A DNA stretch of 64,000 nucleotides from Wocania ichthyoenteri Th78. GTDB lineage: Bacteria > Bacteroidota > Bacteroidia > Flavobacteriales > Flavobacteriaceae. The DNA lies in the NCBI RefSeq assembly GCF_000789235.1, contig NZ_KN525716.1, positions 2,005,169-2,069,168 of the forward strand, given 5' to 3'. The notes beneath the pieces were generated by a model that saw only the letters and a list, made by a program, of their open reading frames with translations, was not told the origin of the DNA and searched no databases. This document shows positions 34,531-43,376 of the stretch, one piece after another (position 1 is the stretch's first letter; the number at the start of each line of letters is the position of its first letter). Made by a program: the position numbers and the translations under genes.

Positions 34531-35889
34531 ATGAAAAATCTTAGCAGATTATTGTTCGCTATGTTGCTTGTACTTGGTTATAGCAACGTAAATGCGCAAG
34601 ACGAAAACAACCCATGGCAAATTACCATAGGAGCTAACGCAGTTGACTTTTACCCTACAGGTGAAAACGCACCACTTGGTGATACCTTTGATGAATACTT
34701 TAATGTGGGTGATCATTGGAATATCTTACCTTCTTTATCAACTATTTCTGTATCTAAATACTTAGGTGATGGTTTCTCTTTTGGAGTTGCTGGATCTTTA
34801 AACAAAATTGACAAATGGGGAGATGCTTCAGTTGATGATTTATCTTACTATGGAGTAGATGGAACTATTAAATATAGTCTTGGTAACTTACTTAACTCAA
34901 ATACTTTCGAGCCTTACTTAGGTGCAGGTGGTGGTTACACTTGGGTTGACGAAGTTGGTGCCGGTACTGTAAATGGTACTTTAGGTGTAAATGTTTGGTT
35001 TAACGAAAACATTGGCTTAACACTTCAATCTGCATATAAACATGCTTTTGAAGATTATTTAAATACACATTTCCAACACACTGCTGGAATTTCTATCAAA
35101 TTTGGTGGAACTGATACAGATGGTGATGGTATCTACGACAAAGATGATGCTTGTCCAGATGTTGCTGGTTTAGAAGCTTTCAACGGTTGTCCTGATACTG
35201 ACGGAGATGGTATAGAAGATTCTAAAGATTCTTGTCCTAACGAAGCTGGTTTAGCTGAATTTAACGGATGTCCAGATGCTGATGGTGATGGTGTTGCTGA
35301 TAAAGATGATAACTGTCCTACAGTTGCTGGTTTAAAAGCTTTAGCTGGTTGTCCAGATGCTGATGGTGACGGTGTTGCTGATGGTGATGACAACTGTGTT
35401 AACACTGCAGGTCCTGCGGCTAACAAAGGTTGCCCATGGCCAGATACTGATGGTGACGGTGTTTTAGATAAAGATGATAACTGTGTAGATGTTAAAGGAA
35501 CTGTTGCTAACAATGGTTGTCCAGAAGTATCTGCTGAAGTGCAAAAGCAACTTAATGAGTATGCTAAAACTATCTTATTTGATACAGGTAAATCTACTAT
35601 CAAAAAGCAATCTGCAGAAGTTTTATCTGACATTATTAAAATCTTAAAAGAGTATCCTACTTCTAAATTTACTGTAGAAGGACATACTGATAGTGTTGGT
35701 AGCGAAAAATTAAACCAAAGATTATCTGATTCTAGAGCTAATTCAGTTAAAGAATACTTAATTGAAAATGGTATTGACGCATTCAGACTTTCTGCTCTTG
35801 GTTACGGAGAATCTAAACCTATTGATTCTAACAAAACTAGAAAAGGTAGAGCTAACAACAGACGTGTTGAAATTAACTTAGCAAAATAA
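34531..35889 (+). CDS. OmpA-family outer-membrane protein with TSP type-3 repeats
   Basis: A 452-residue protein from the ATG at 34531 (an in-frame ATG at 34525 also exists). Signal peptide [23 protein letters not shown] is followed by an 8-strand-type beta barrel (to about residue 190) and five to six calcium-binding DxDGDG thrombospondin type-3 repeats. The C-terminal OmpA domain ([22 protein letters not shown]) binds peptidoglycan. Regular base composition and many GGT/GAT codons suggest high expression. Own promoter and strong terminator flank it. Confidence 0.93.
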   Translation: MKNLSRLLFAMLLVLGYSNVNAQDENNPWQITIGANAVDFYPTGENAPLGDTFDEYFNVGDHWNILPSLSTISVSKYLGDGFSFGVAGSLNKIDKWGDASVDDLSYYGVDGTIKYSLGNLLNSNTFEPYLGAGGGYTWVDEVGAGTVNGTLGVNVWFNENIGLTLQSAYKHAFEDYLNTHFQHTAGISIKFGGTDTDGDGIYDKDDACPDVAGLEAFNGCPDTDGDGIEDSKDSCPNEAGLAEFNGCPDADGDGVADKDDNCPTVAGLKALAGCPDADGDGVADGDDNCVNTAGPAANKGCPWPDTDGDGVLDKDDNCVDVKGTVANNGCPEVSAEVQKQLNEYAKTILFDTGKSTIKKQSAEVLSDIIKILKEYPTSKFTVEGHTDSVGSEKLNQRLSDSRANSVKEYLIENGIDAFRLSALGYGESKPIDSNKTRKGRANNRRVEINLAK

Positions 35890-35923
35890 GAAACTAAATA
35901 TTAGTTTTAAAAATAAGTTTTAG

Positions 35924-35955
35924 AAAAACGCTTCGGATATCCGAAGCGTTTTTTA
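35924..35955 (+). terminator. Rho-independent terminator of the OmpA-family gene
   Basis: AAAAACGCTTCGG and CCGAAGCGTTTTT flank a small ATAT loop to make a perfect palindrome (35924-35953), followed by more Ts. Confidence 0.9.
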
Positions 35956-35997
35956 TTTTTATATACTCCCAAATAAACTTTAAAACGGCATATTAGA

Positions 35998-38757
35998 ATG
36001 ACTACTTTTATTTTTGATGTTTTAAAAGATTTACAAAATTCTAATATAAATCTTTCAAAACTAACTTTTATTTTACCTAGCAAAAGAGCTGGTTTGTTTT
36101 TAAAGCATCAACTTTATAAAGTTACAAATGAAACTATTTTTTCTCCACACATTATAAGTATAGAAGAATTTGTAGAAGCCTTATCTCAACTCAAAACAAT
36201 TTCAAATACTGAACTTTTATTTGAATTTTATAACAGCTACACTCAACTAACTAATAAAGAAAATATAGATTCTTTTGAATCGTTTTCAAAATGGGCTCAA
36301 ATATTACTTCAAGATTTTAATGAGATTGATAGATACCTCATTCCACAAGAAAATATATTTAATTATTTACGTGACATTCAAGAATTAAATCATTGGTCGT
36401 TAGAAGAAAATAAATCTGATTTTGTCAAAAACTACTTGTCATTTTGGAGCAAGCTTCATAATTATTACACACACTTTACCAAACATTTATTAAACAAAAA
36501 TGTTGGTTATCAAGGATTGATATACAGAGAAGCTGTTAAAAATTTAGAATCATATATTCAGAACAGTACAGAAAAACAACACGTTTTTTTAGGCTTTAAT
36601 GCTTTAAATACGGCTGAAGAAACCATCATACAGAAACTACTCGAAAATAATTTAGCAAAAATTTATTGGGATATTGATGATGTGTTTTTAAACAATCCAA
36701 AACACGATGCAGCACTATTTACAAGGCAGCACAAAACAAATTGGAGCTACTTTAAAAACAATTCATTTAATTGGATAACAAATAATTACTCGAAAGAAAA
36801 AAACATTTCAATTTATGGCGTTCCAAAAAACATTGGACAATCTAAATATATAGGAACACTTTTAAATAATCTAAGTAAAAACAACCAATCTTTACAAAAC
36901 ACAGCCGTTGTTTTAGGTGACGAAAATTTATTGATTCCTGTATTAAATTCATTGCCTGCAACTATTGAGGCTTTAAACATTACTATGGGTTTTCCATTAA
37001 AATCTATTCCGCTTGCCTCTCTTTTCGAAAGTTTATTTAAGCTTCATAAAAACCCATCAAGATCATTCTATTATAAAGATGTTATAAACATTATATCGCA
37101 TCAATTTATAAGACCGCTATTATATTTTAATGATACAGATTATGCTTCTAAAATAATTGAAACCATTGAAGCAAATAACATTATCTATTTAGCTGCGGAT
37201 AGATTAAAACAAATTACTTATAAAGCTGAAACCATTATTGATATACTCTTTACCAATTGGGAAACATCTATTGATGTGGCTTTAAAAAATTGTGAGCAAT
37301 TAATCTTAATTATTAAAAATAATTTATCTGAAAACAAAACTTCAAACCTATTATCCTTAGAATATTTATTTCGTTTTAATGAATTATTTAACGAGCTATC
37401 GCGATTAAATTCCGAATACAATCACATTAAAGATATTTCAACTTTATTTAGCATTTACAAAGAATTATTAAGCACCGAAACACTCGATTTTCAAGGTGAA
37501 CCTTTACAAGGTTTACAAATTATGGGTATGTTGGAATCTCGAGTTTTAGATTTTGAAACCGTCATTATTTCATCTGTAAACGAAGGCGTGTTACCATCTG
37601 GGAAAAGTAACAATTCTTTTATTCCGTTTGATGTTAAATTAGAAAATAATCTGCCTACTTATAAAGAAAAAGATGCGGTTTACACCTATCACTTTTACAG
37701 ACTTTTGCAACGTGCCAAAAATATTTATATTTTATACAATACCGAAGCCGATGTGTTAACTGGAGGCGAAAAAAGTAGATTCATTACACAATTACAACTA
37801 GAAAATATTCATAAAGTAAGCCATCAAATTATTGCGCCTCATGTGCCAGTAATAAAGCCGTCATTAAATGAAATAAACAAAACGCCTGAGCTTATAAATC
37901 AAATTATTGAAGTTGCAAAAAAAGGGTTTTCACCATCATCACTTACCAACTATATTAGAAATCCTATTGATTTTTATTATCAGAAAATATTAAAAATTCG
38001 GGAACACGATGACGCTGAAGAAACCGTTGCAGCAAACACCTTAGGAACCGTTGTACACAATACACTTGAAGATTTTTATAAACCATTTGTTGGAAGATTT
38101 TTAACGATTGAAAACATCAAAAGCTTAAAACCAAAAATATCTGAAAGGGTAAGCTATCATTTTAAGAATGAATATAAAGAAGGCGATATAACAAAAGGTA
38201 AAAACCTTATTGTTTTTGAAATAGCAAAACGCTATGTTTCTAACTTTTTAGATTTAGAAACACAAGATTTAAAAGCTGGAAACCAAATAAAAATTATAGC
38301 TATTGAAGCTAAAAATGATGTTCCATTCGATATTCCAGAACTTAATTTCCCTGTAAATCTAACAGGAAAAGTAGATCGCGTTGATGATTATAATGGTGTA
38401 ACCAGAATTATTGATTACAAAACAGGACACGTTAGTCAAAGCAATGTAGAGATTGTAAATTGGGAAGATATTACTACAGATTATAACAAATACAGCAAGA
38501 GCTTCCAAGTGCTTACCTATGTGTTGATGATGCATCAATCCAATCAAATAAACCTTCCTGTTGAAGCTGGCATTATTTCATTTAAAAATTTGAGTAGCGG
38601 CTTTTTAAAGTTTGCTAAAAAAGACAAAGCAGGATCTTATGCTAAAAAAGACACGTTGATTACTGAAGAAACGCTTGATAAATTTAGCGATGAATTAAAG
38701 CAACTCATTTTAGAAATTTGTAATTTGAATACACCTTTCACCGAAAAAGAAATATAA
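35998..38757 (+). CDS. AddB-like PD-(D/E)XK nuclease/helicase-like subunit
   Basis: A 919-residue protein. The N-terminus has an AddB-like FILPSKRAGLFLKHQL where Walker A would be, so ATP binding is doubtful. The C-terminal PD-(D/E)XK nuclease shows GTVVHNTLEDFY, KVDRVDDYN and RIIDYKTG. The cysteines that hold an Fe-S cluster in Bacillus-type AddB are not visible around SPSSLTNYIRNPIDFYY. It likely pairs with the AddA-like protein (30055). It abuts the next gene with no gap. Confidence 0.85.
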   Translation: MTTFIFDVLKDLQNSNINLSKLTFILPSKRAGLFLKHQLYKVTNETIFSPHIISIEEFVEALSQLKTISNTELLFEFYNSYTQLTNKENIDSFESFSKWAQILLQDFNEIDRYLIPQENIFNYLRDIQELNHWSLEENKSDFVKNYLSFWSKLHNYYTHFTKHLLNKNVGYQGLIYREAVKNLESYIQNSTEKQHVFLGFNALNTAEETIIQKLLENNLAKIYWDIDDVFLNNPKHDAALFTRQHKTNWSYFKNNSFNWITNNYSKEKNISIYGVPKNIGQSKYIGTLLNNLSKNNQSLQNTAVVLGDENLLIPVLNSLPATIEALNITMGFPLKSIPLASLFESLFKLHKNPSRSFYYKDVINIISHQFIRPLLYFNDTDYASKIIETIEANNIIYLAADRLKQITYKAETIIDILFTNWETSIDVALKNCEQLILIIKNNLSENKTSNLLSLEYLFRFNELFNELSRLNSEYNHIKDISTLFSIYKELLSTETLDFQGEPLQGLQIMGMLESRVLDFETVIISSVNEGVLPSGKSNNSFIPFDVKLENNLPTYKEKDAVYTYHFYRLLQRAKNIYILYNTEADVLTGGEKSRFITQLQLENIHKVSHQIIAPHVPVIKPSLNEINKTPELINQIIEVAKKGFSPSSLTNYIRNPIDFYYQKILKIREHDDAEETVAANTLGTVVHNTLEDFYKPFVGRFLTIENIKSLKPKISERVSYHFKNEYKEGDITKGKNLIVFEIAKRYVSNFLDLETQDLKAGNQIKIIAIEAKNDVPFDIPELNFPVNLTGKVDRVDDYNGVTRIIDYKTGHVSQSNVEIVNWEDITTDYNKYSKSFQVLTYVLMMHQSNQINLPVEAGIISFKNLSSGFLKFAKKDKAGSYAKKDTLITEETLDKFSDELKQLILEICNLNTPFTEKEI

Positions 38758-39598
38758 ATGACTATTGAAAAAAACATAATTATTAACGGTAAACACAAAA
38801 AACCAATATTAACCGATTTATTTTTTAAAGATGATGACATTAAAAAACCAATATTAATATTTTGCCATGGCTACAAAGGTTTTAAAGATTGGGGTGCATG
38901 GAATTTGATGGCAAAAGCATTTGCAGAAAGCGGTTTTTACTTTATAAAATTTAATTTTTCGTATAATGGCGGCACTGTAAACAACCCATAGATTTTCCAG
39001 ATTTAGAAGCTTTTGGAAATAACAATTACACCAAAGAACTAGACGATTTAGAATCTGTTATAGAATGGGTGTGTTCGAATTCTAAACTAAAAAAGAATGC
39101 TGATATAAATAACATAACTTTAGTAGGGCACAGTAGAGCTGGCGGAATTGTAACTATAAAAGCTGAAGAAAATAACAAAATAAAAAAGGTAATAAGTTTA
39201 GCTGGTGTATGTGATTTTGGTAAAAGAACAGCAACTTCTGGAGGTTTAGAGCAATGGAAAAAAAATGGTGTTAAATATGTTCTAAACGGACGAACAAAAC
39301 AGCAGATGCCACATTACTTTCAATTTTATAAAGATTTTATTGCCAATGAAAACAGACTCACCATTAAACGTGCCGTATCAAACTTAAAAATTCCATATTT
39401 AATTATTCATGGAAATAATGTACTAGTGTTTTTATTGATGAAGCTAAGAGCCTCCATAATTGGAATCCTAAAAGTCAATTAGAAATTATTGAAGGCACCA
39501 ATCATGTTTTTGGAGCACAACATCCATGGGAGAAAGAAATACTCCCTAATCATTTAAAAGAAGCTATAACCAAAGTTATAGACTTCTTAGAGTATTAA
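38758..39598 (+). pseudogene. Alpha/beta hydrolase, two frameshifts
   Basis: Three frames together read as one ~280-residue alpha/beta hydrolase. Frame 1 ends at a TAG just after NGGTVNNP (38988-38990 region). The next frame continues DFPDLEAFGNNN and holds the nucleophile elbow VGHSRAGG. It breaks after YLIIHGNN (about 39420) and the third frame continues TSVFIDEAKSLHNW through GTNHVFGAQHPW (catalytic His) to a TAA at 39596-39598. Each break fits the loss of one base. Either a recent pseudogene or two sequencing errors; A-rich context at the first supports either. Confidence 0.85.
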
Positions 39599-39607
39599 AA
39601 AATATTG

Positions 39608-39681
39608 TGGAGAAGATCGGATTCGAACCGACGACCTCTTGACTGCCAGTCAAGCGCTCTAGCCAACTGAGCTACATCCCC
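39608..39681 (-). tRNA. tRNA-Ala (anticodon GGC)
   Basis: A cloverleaf on the minus strand. Acceptor GGGGATG pairs with CTTCTCC, including the G3:U70 pair that identifies alanine tRNAs and one U6:U67 mismatch. The D-arm starts GCTCAGTTGGC. The anticodon arm CTTGA-CTGGCAG-TCAAG gives GGC, and the T-arm contains GGTTCGAATCC. CCA is not encoded. It lies between the hydrolase pseudogene and the universal stress protein gene. Confidence 0.93.
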
Positions 39682-39687
39682 GTGAAT

Positions 39688-40482
39688 TTATTTTAACCCG
39701 CTTAAAACTAAAACAGGTATATTACTATTAAAGTCTTTCTTCAAAATCACATTTTTCTCCCATTTCTTTGTGAAGAACCCTCTTTTTCTTCGTACTACGC
39801 ACAACATATCTGGTTCAGTAGTACGATAATGCTCTAACACACCTTGATACGTCGTTGCATTTTCTGAATAAATCGTATTAGAAATTAAAGATTGTAAGTC
39901 GCTATTCAACTTAAAATCATCTTCATTATAATAAGGTGTTTTAACTAATAATAAATTAGCATCTGCTTTAAATTGGTCTTTAATATATTTAAGTGGCTGC
40001 AAAACATTCTCTTTTTTAATAACTGCAGATTTTACAGCCATTAAAATATGTTTAATTGGCTTAAACACTTCGCCTTCTGGCACAATAAGTGCTGGAATTT
40101 GAGTTTGTTTAATAATTTTTCCTGAAGTTTTCCCTAAAAACACTTCGTCTTTAATTGAATTAGTTCTAGGTTCAACCAAAATCAAATCAATATTAGCGGC
40201 CTTACATGCTAACTCCAATGTATCAATTAGCTTTCCTTTTAAAGTTTTCACTACTACATCAACATCCTTTGTGTCAATTTTTGATACTAAATCATTTAAA
40301 AACGCTTTACTTTCTCGTTCTATAATATGATCTACTTTAATCATAGTACCAGCTTTAGTATACACATTGTAAACTTGCACAACATAAAGTTTTGCATTAA
40401 AAGCTTTGGCAAAATCTACTGCATATTGCAAATGACTTAAAGCATTTTTTGATGAGCCAACGGGTACTAAAATATTCTTCAT
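39688..40482 (-). CDS. Universal stress protein, tandem UspA domains
   Basis: A 264-residue protein starting MKNILVPVGSSKNALSH (ATG 40482). The frame continues 15 residues upstream but that extension is not typical. The first domain has ILVPVG..S and the DLILVEPRTNS block with a degenerate ATP loop. A second Usp-like half follows (HILMAVKSA..). Two-domain Usp proteins are common in Bacteroidota; no metal or catalytic residues beyond nucleotide binding are expected. Confidence 0.85.
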   Translation of the reverse strand: MKNILVPVGSSKNALSHLQYAVDFAKAFNAKLYVVQVYNVYTKAGTMIKVDHIIERESKAFLNDLVSKIDTKDVDVVVKTLKGKLIDTLELACKAANIDLILVEPRTNSIKDEVFLGKTSGKIIKQTQIPALIVPEGEVFKPIKHILMAVKSAVIKKENVLQPLKYIKDQFKADANLLLVKTPYYNEDDFKLNSDLQSLISNTIYSENATTYQGVLEHYRTTEPDMLCVVRRKRGFFTKKWEKNVILKKDFNSNIPVLVLSGLK

Positions 40483-40502
40483 AATAAAAAAGTTTAAAAG
40501 AC

Positions 40503-40510
40503 TAAATTTG
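40503..40510 (+). promoter_or_regulatory. -7 promoter box of GNAT-MATE genes
   Basis: TAAATTTG, an exact TAnnTTTG match, 33 bp upstream of the GNAT start. It sits between divergent genes. Confidence 0.5.
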
Positions 40511-40542
40511 TAGCAATATTTATGCAAAAGTAAACATTAAAA

Positions 40543-41043
40543 ATGATTCGTAAAGCAACGCTTGAAGATATAGATGGAATTATAAAAATTACTAAAGCAT
40601 GCGCTAGCTTTATGATAGACAACGGGATATATCAATGGAACGAACATTATCCTAATAAAGCAGCTTTTAAAAATGATGTTTTAAGAAACGAATTATATGT
40701 AATTGAAGAAGACAAAAAATTAGTTGGCTGTATAGTCATTTCATCATTTATGGACGAAGAATATATCCCCATTTCTTGGTTAACTGAAAACAAGCGTAAT
40801 ATTTATATCCATCGTTTAACCATTCATCCTAAATATCAAGGAAAGGGCTATGCACAAAAATTAATGGGTTTTGCTGAAAACTTCGCCTTAGAAAACAAGT
40901 ATACTTCCATAAGATTAGATACCTTTTCGCAAAACAAAAGAAACCAAAAGTTTTACGAACTACGGGGGTACAAACGCTTAGGAAATATTTATTTTCCTAA
41001 ACAAAGCAATTATCCTTTTTATTGTTATGAATTAGTATGGTAA
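40543..41043 (+). CDS. GNAT family N-acetyltransferase
   Basis: A 166-residue GNAT fold: MIRKATLEDIDGIIKI at the N-terminus, then IYIHRLTIHPKYQGKGYAQKLM with the acetyl-CoA pyrophosphate loop Q/RxxGxG, and SIRLDTFSQN..FYELRGYKRLG near the end. Acceptor substrate unknown. The stop overlaps the MATE start by 7 bp. Confidence 0.88.
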   Translation: MIRKATLEDIDGIIKITKACASFMIDNGIYQWNEHYPNKAAFKNDVLRNELYVIEEDKKLVGCIVISSFMDEEYIPISWLTENKRNIYIHRLTIHPKYQGKGYAQKLMGFAENFALENKYTSIRLDTFSQNKRNQKFYELRGYKRLGNIYFPKQSNYPFYCYELVW

Positions 41044-42374
41044 ACACAAGCATAAGCTTAAAACACATAAACAAATTAGCAATTCCAGCATTAATTTCTG
41101 GAGTATCTGAACCTATTTTATCATTAACCGATGCAGCAATAGTTGGGAATATAGAGTTTAACGCCACTGAATCTTTAGCCGCTGTAGGTATTGTAACCAC
41201 CTTTTTATCAATGTTAATCTGGGTTTTGGGTCAAACCCGAAGTGCTATTTCATCAATCGTATCACAATATGTTGGCGCAAATAAACTCGATAAAATTAAA
41301 AACCTGCCAGCGCAAGCTATCTTTATTATTACTTCATTAAGTGTTTTAATAATAATAGGAACTTACCCTTTTGCAAACCAAATTTTTAAGCTTTATAATG
41401 CCTCCGGTTTAATTTTAGATTATAGTGTCAATTATTACAGAATTCGTGTTTTCGGATTTCCTTTTACACTTTTTACCATAGCTGTTTTTGGTGCTTTTCG
41501 CGGATTACAAAACACCTATTATCCTATGCTAATCGCCATTATAGGAACCATTACAAATGTTATTTTAGACTTTGCTTTGGTTTACGGAATTGATGGTTAC
41601 ATATCGCCCATGAACATTAAAGGTGCTGCATATGCTAGTGTAATTGCACAATTATTAATGGCTATTTTTGCAGTCTATTATTTACTTAAAAAAACTGAAA
41701 TACCTTTAAAGTTAAGCTTTCCTTTTAACAAAGAAATTAATCGTTTTATATTAATGATTCTTAATCTTTTTGTACGTACCATTGCGTTAAATGTCACCCT
41801 TTATTATGCCAGTGCTTTTGCTACTAGTTACGGAGCAACATACATTGCAGCATATACTATTGCTATTAACTTGTGGTTTCTTGGGGCTTTTATTGTAGAT
41901 GGTTATGCTAGCGCAGGCAATATTTTATCGGGAAAACTGTACGGTGGAAAAGAATATAATTTACTTATTATATTAAGCAACAAATTAATAAAATATGGTA
42001 TTATTATAGGCATCCTAATAGCCATAGTTGGAGGCTTATTGTATTACCCTTTAGGTAATATATTTACTAACGATCCTGAAGTTTTAAAACAATTTTATAG
42101 CATATTTTGGATAGTTTTAGCAATGCAGCCATTATGCACAATCGCTTTTATTTTCGATGGTATTTTTAAAGGTTTGGGTAAAATGGAGGCGTTGCGTAAC
42201 GTTCTTTTAATCTCTACATTTTTAGTTTTTATTCCTGTTTTATTTTGGTTAGATCATCTCGATTATAAACTTTATGCCATTTTTATAGCCTTAACGTTTT
42301 GGATCATTGCACGAGGCTTTCCTTTAATTTTAATTTTTAGAAAAATATTTATTCCTCTTTCAAAAAACAATTAA
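41037..42374 (+). CDS. MATE family efflux transporter
   Basis: A 445-residue protein with 12 predicted membrane helices in two six-helix halves. The N-terminal PALISGVSEPILSLTDAAIVG is the usual MATE motif, and GAFRGLQNTYYPM and FKGLGKMEALRN are equivalent loops in the two halves. It exports cationic compounds by sodium or proton antiport. Cotranscribed with the GNAT gene. Confidence 0.92.
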   Translation: MVNTSISLKHINKLAIPALISGVSEPILSLTDAAIVGNIEFNATESLAAVGIVTTFLSMLIWVLGQTRSAISSIVSQYVGANKLDKIKNLPAQAIFIITSLSVLIIIGTYPFANQIFKLYNASGLILDYSVNYYRIRVFGFPFTLFTIAVFGAFRGLQNTYYPMLIAIIGTITNVILDFALVYGIDGYISPMNIKGAAYASVIAQLLMAIFAVYYLLKKTEIPLKLSFPFNKEINRFILMILNLFVRTIALNVTLYYASAFATSYGATYIAAYTIAINLWFLGAFIVDGYASAGNILSGKLYGGKEYNLLIILSNKLIKYGIIIGILIAIVGGLLYYPLGNIFTNDPEVLKQFYSIFWIVLAMQPLCTIAFIFDGIFKGLGKMEALRNVLLISTFLVFIPVLFWLDHLDYKLYAIFIALTFWIIARGFPLILIFRKIFIPLSKNN

Positions 42375-42390
42375 CTTTGGTCGATAATTG

Positions 42391-42582
42391 ATGAAAATAA
42401 TTGCAATGACCTTGTTAAAAGCTTTCCTTAACCAAATAGATATTGAAGAAAAAATTAATAAAGCACCCAATTCTAATTATGAAATCGGCGTGTTTATTGG
42501 TTCTATGCTACCCTTTGCAACACTAGTAGTAATAGCCTATTTAATATTTAGATACAATAAAAAAAGAATAAATAAAAAGTAA
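42391..42582 (+). CDS. Small single-span membrane protein
   Basis: A 63-residue protein from the ATG at 42391 (a TTG lies just upstream in frame). It has a cytoplasm-facing acidic/basic N-terminal part (QIDIEEKINKAPNSNYE), one membrane helix (VFIGSMLPFATLVVIAYLIF) and a basic tail RYNKKRINKK. No family recognised. It starts 16 bp after the MATE gene and is followed 5 bp later by another tiny membrane protein. Confidence 0.6.
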   Translation: MKIIAMTLLKAFLNQIDIEEKINKAPNSNYEIGVFIGSMLPFATLVVIAYLIFRYNKKRINKK

Positions 42583-42587
42583 CCCTT

Positions 42588-42686
42588 ATGGATATCATGT
42601 CATTTATTAGCGGCAGCGGACTATTTTTAATATTAGGCTTAGTTTTAATAATCGTTTACTTTCTAAACAGAAAAAAAAGAAGATAG
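42588..42686 (+). CDS. Very small membrane protein (32 aa)
   Basis: A 32-residue frame starting MDIMSFISGSGLFLILGLVL, with a single membrane helix and a basic end NRKKRR. It begins 5 bp after the previous small gene. Its size and layout (one helix followed by an Arg/Lys cluster) mirror the 63-residue neighbour. Function unknown; it is short enough to be missed by most gene callers. Confidence 0.5.
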   Translation: MDIMSFISGSGLFLILGLVLIIVYFLNRKKRR

Positions 42687-42694
42687 TATCTTTG
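42687..42694 (+). promoter_or_regulatory. -7 promoter box of queD
   Basis: TATCTTTG, an exact TAnnTTTG match, 22 bp before the queD ATG and directly following the stop codon of the 32-aa frame. Confidence 0.55.
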
Positions 42695-42715
42695 CAAAGC
42701 AAATAGCATTATAAA

Positions 42716-43168
42716 ATGAGCAACATTCGCATTACAAAACAATTTTCTTTCGAAACTGGTCACGCCCTTTACGGATACGATGGCAAGTGCAAAAACGTAC
42801 ACGGTCACAGTTACAAACTATCGGTAACCGTTTTTGGCAAGCCTATAACAGACACCAATAATGTGAAATTCGGAATGGTAATCGATTTCGGCGATTTAAA
42901 AAAAATTGTAAAAGAAGAAATTGTAAACGTCTTTGATCATGCCACCGTGTTCAACAAAAACACACCACATGTTGAACTCGCTAAAGAGCTTAAAGACCGT
43001 GATCACAACGTGCTCTTGGTAAATTACCAACCCACCAGCGAAATGATGGTTATCGATTTTGCTCAAAAAATAAAAAAACGTTTACCAAATCATATTGCGT
43101 TACATTCCTTAAAACTTCAAGAAACCGATACCTCGTTTGCAGAATGGTATGCCTCCGATAATATTTAG
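42716..43168 (+). CDS. queD: 6-carboxytetrahydropterin synthase
   Basis: A 150-residue T-fold enzyme. Zinc ligands are His in FETGHALYG and the HGH of KNVHGHSYKL, with catalytic Cys in DGKCKNVHGH. FDHATVFN and a C-terminal Glu in LKLQETDTSFAEW complete the site. It makes 6-carboxytetrahydropterin for queuosine synthesis. A 6-pyruvoyl-tetrahydropterin synthase role is the alternative. Own promoter at 42687. Confidence 0.9.
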   Translation: MSNIRITKQFSFETGHALYGYDGKCKNVHGHSYKLSVTVFGKPITDTNNVKFGMVIDFGDLKKIVKEEIVNVFDHATVFNKNTPHVELAKELKDRDHNVLLVNYQPTSEMMVIDFAQKIKKRLPNHIALHSLKLQETDTSFAEWYASDNI

Positions 43169-43251
43169 GGCGTTACCCCAAAGGGTCGGGCTTTCGGTAG
43201 TCGCTTCCTCCTTTAGTCGGCGAGCTCAAACAAGCCGTTCAATCCCTAACC
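43168..43251 (-). repeat. Dispersed structured element, copy C
   Basis: Read on the minus strand it starts GGTTAGGGATTG and ends GACCCTTTGGGGTAACGCCC. The inner hairpin ACCC-TTT-GGGGT replaces CCAC/GTGG of copy A, so pairing is retained with different bases. The 3' edge overlaps the last base of the queD stop codon. The rest of the gap (43252-43376) shows no gene. Confidence 0.65.
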
Positions 43252-43376
43252 TTATTTGCATTGTGTTTTTTTAAAGGTTCGTTTAATACATAGATAAGGT
43301 TCCGTTTGCAATGAACTTTATCGGTTGTTAAACGAATTTAGTCAATTTTTCTGACAAATTCAAATCCTAAAAGCCA

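Noticed and set aside
35133-35633. Minus-strand 166-residue frame over the OmpA gene
   Set aside because: It is a shadow of the repetitive thrombospondin type-3 coding region.
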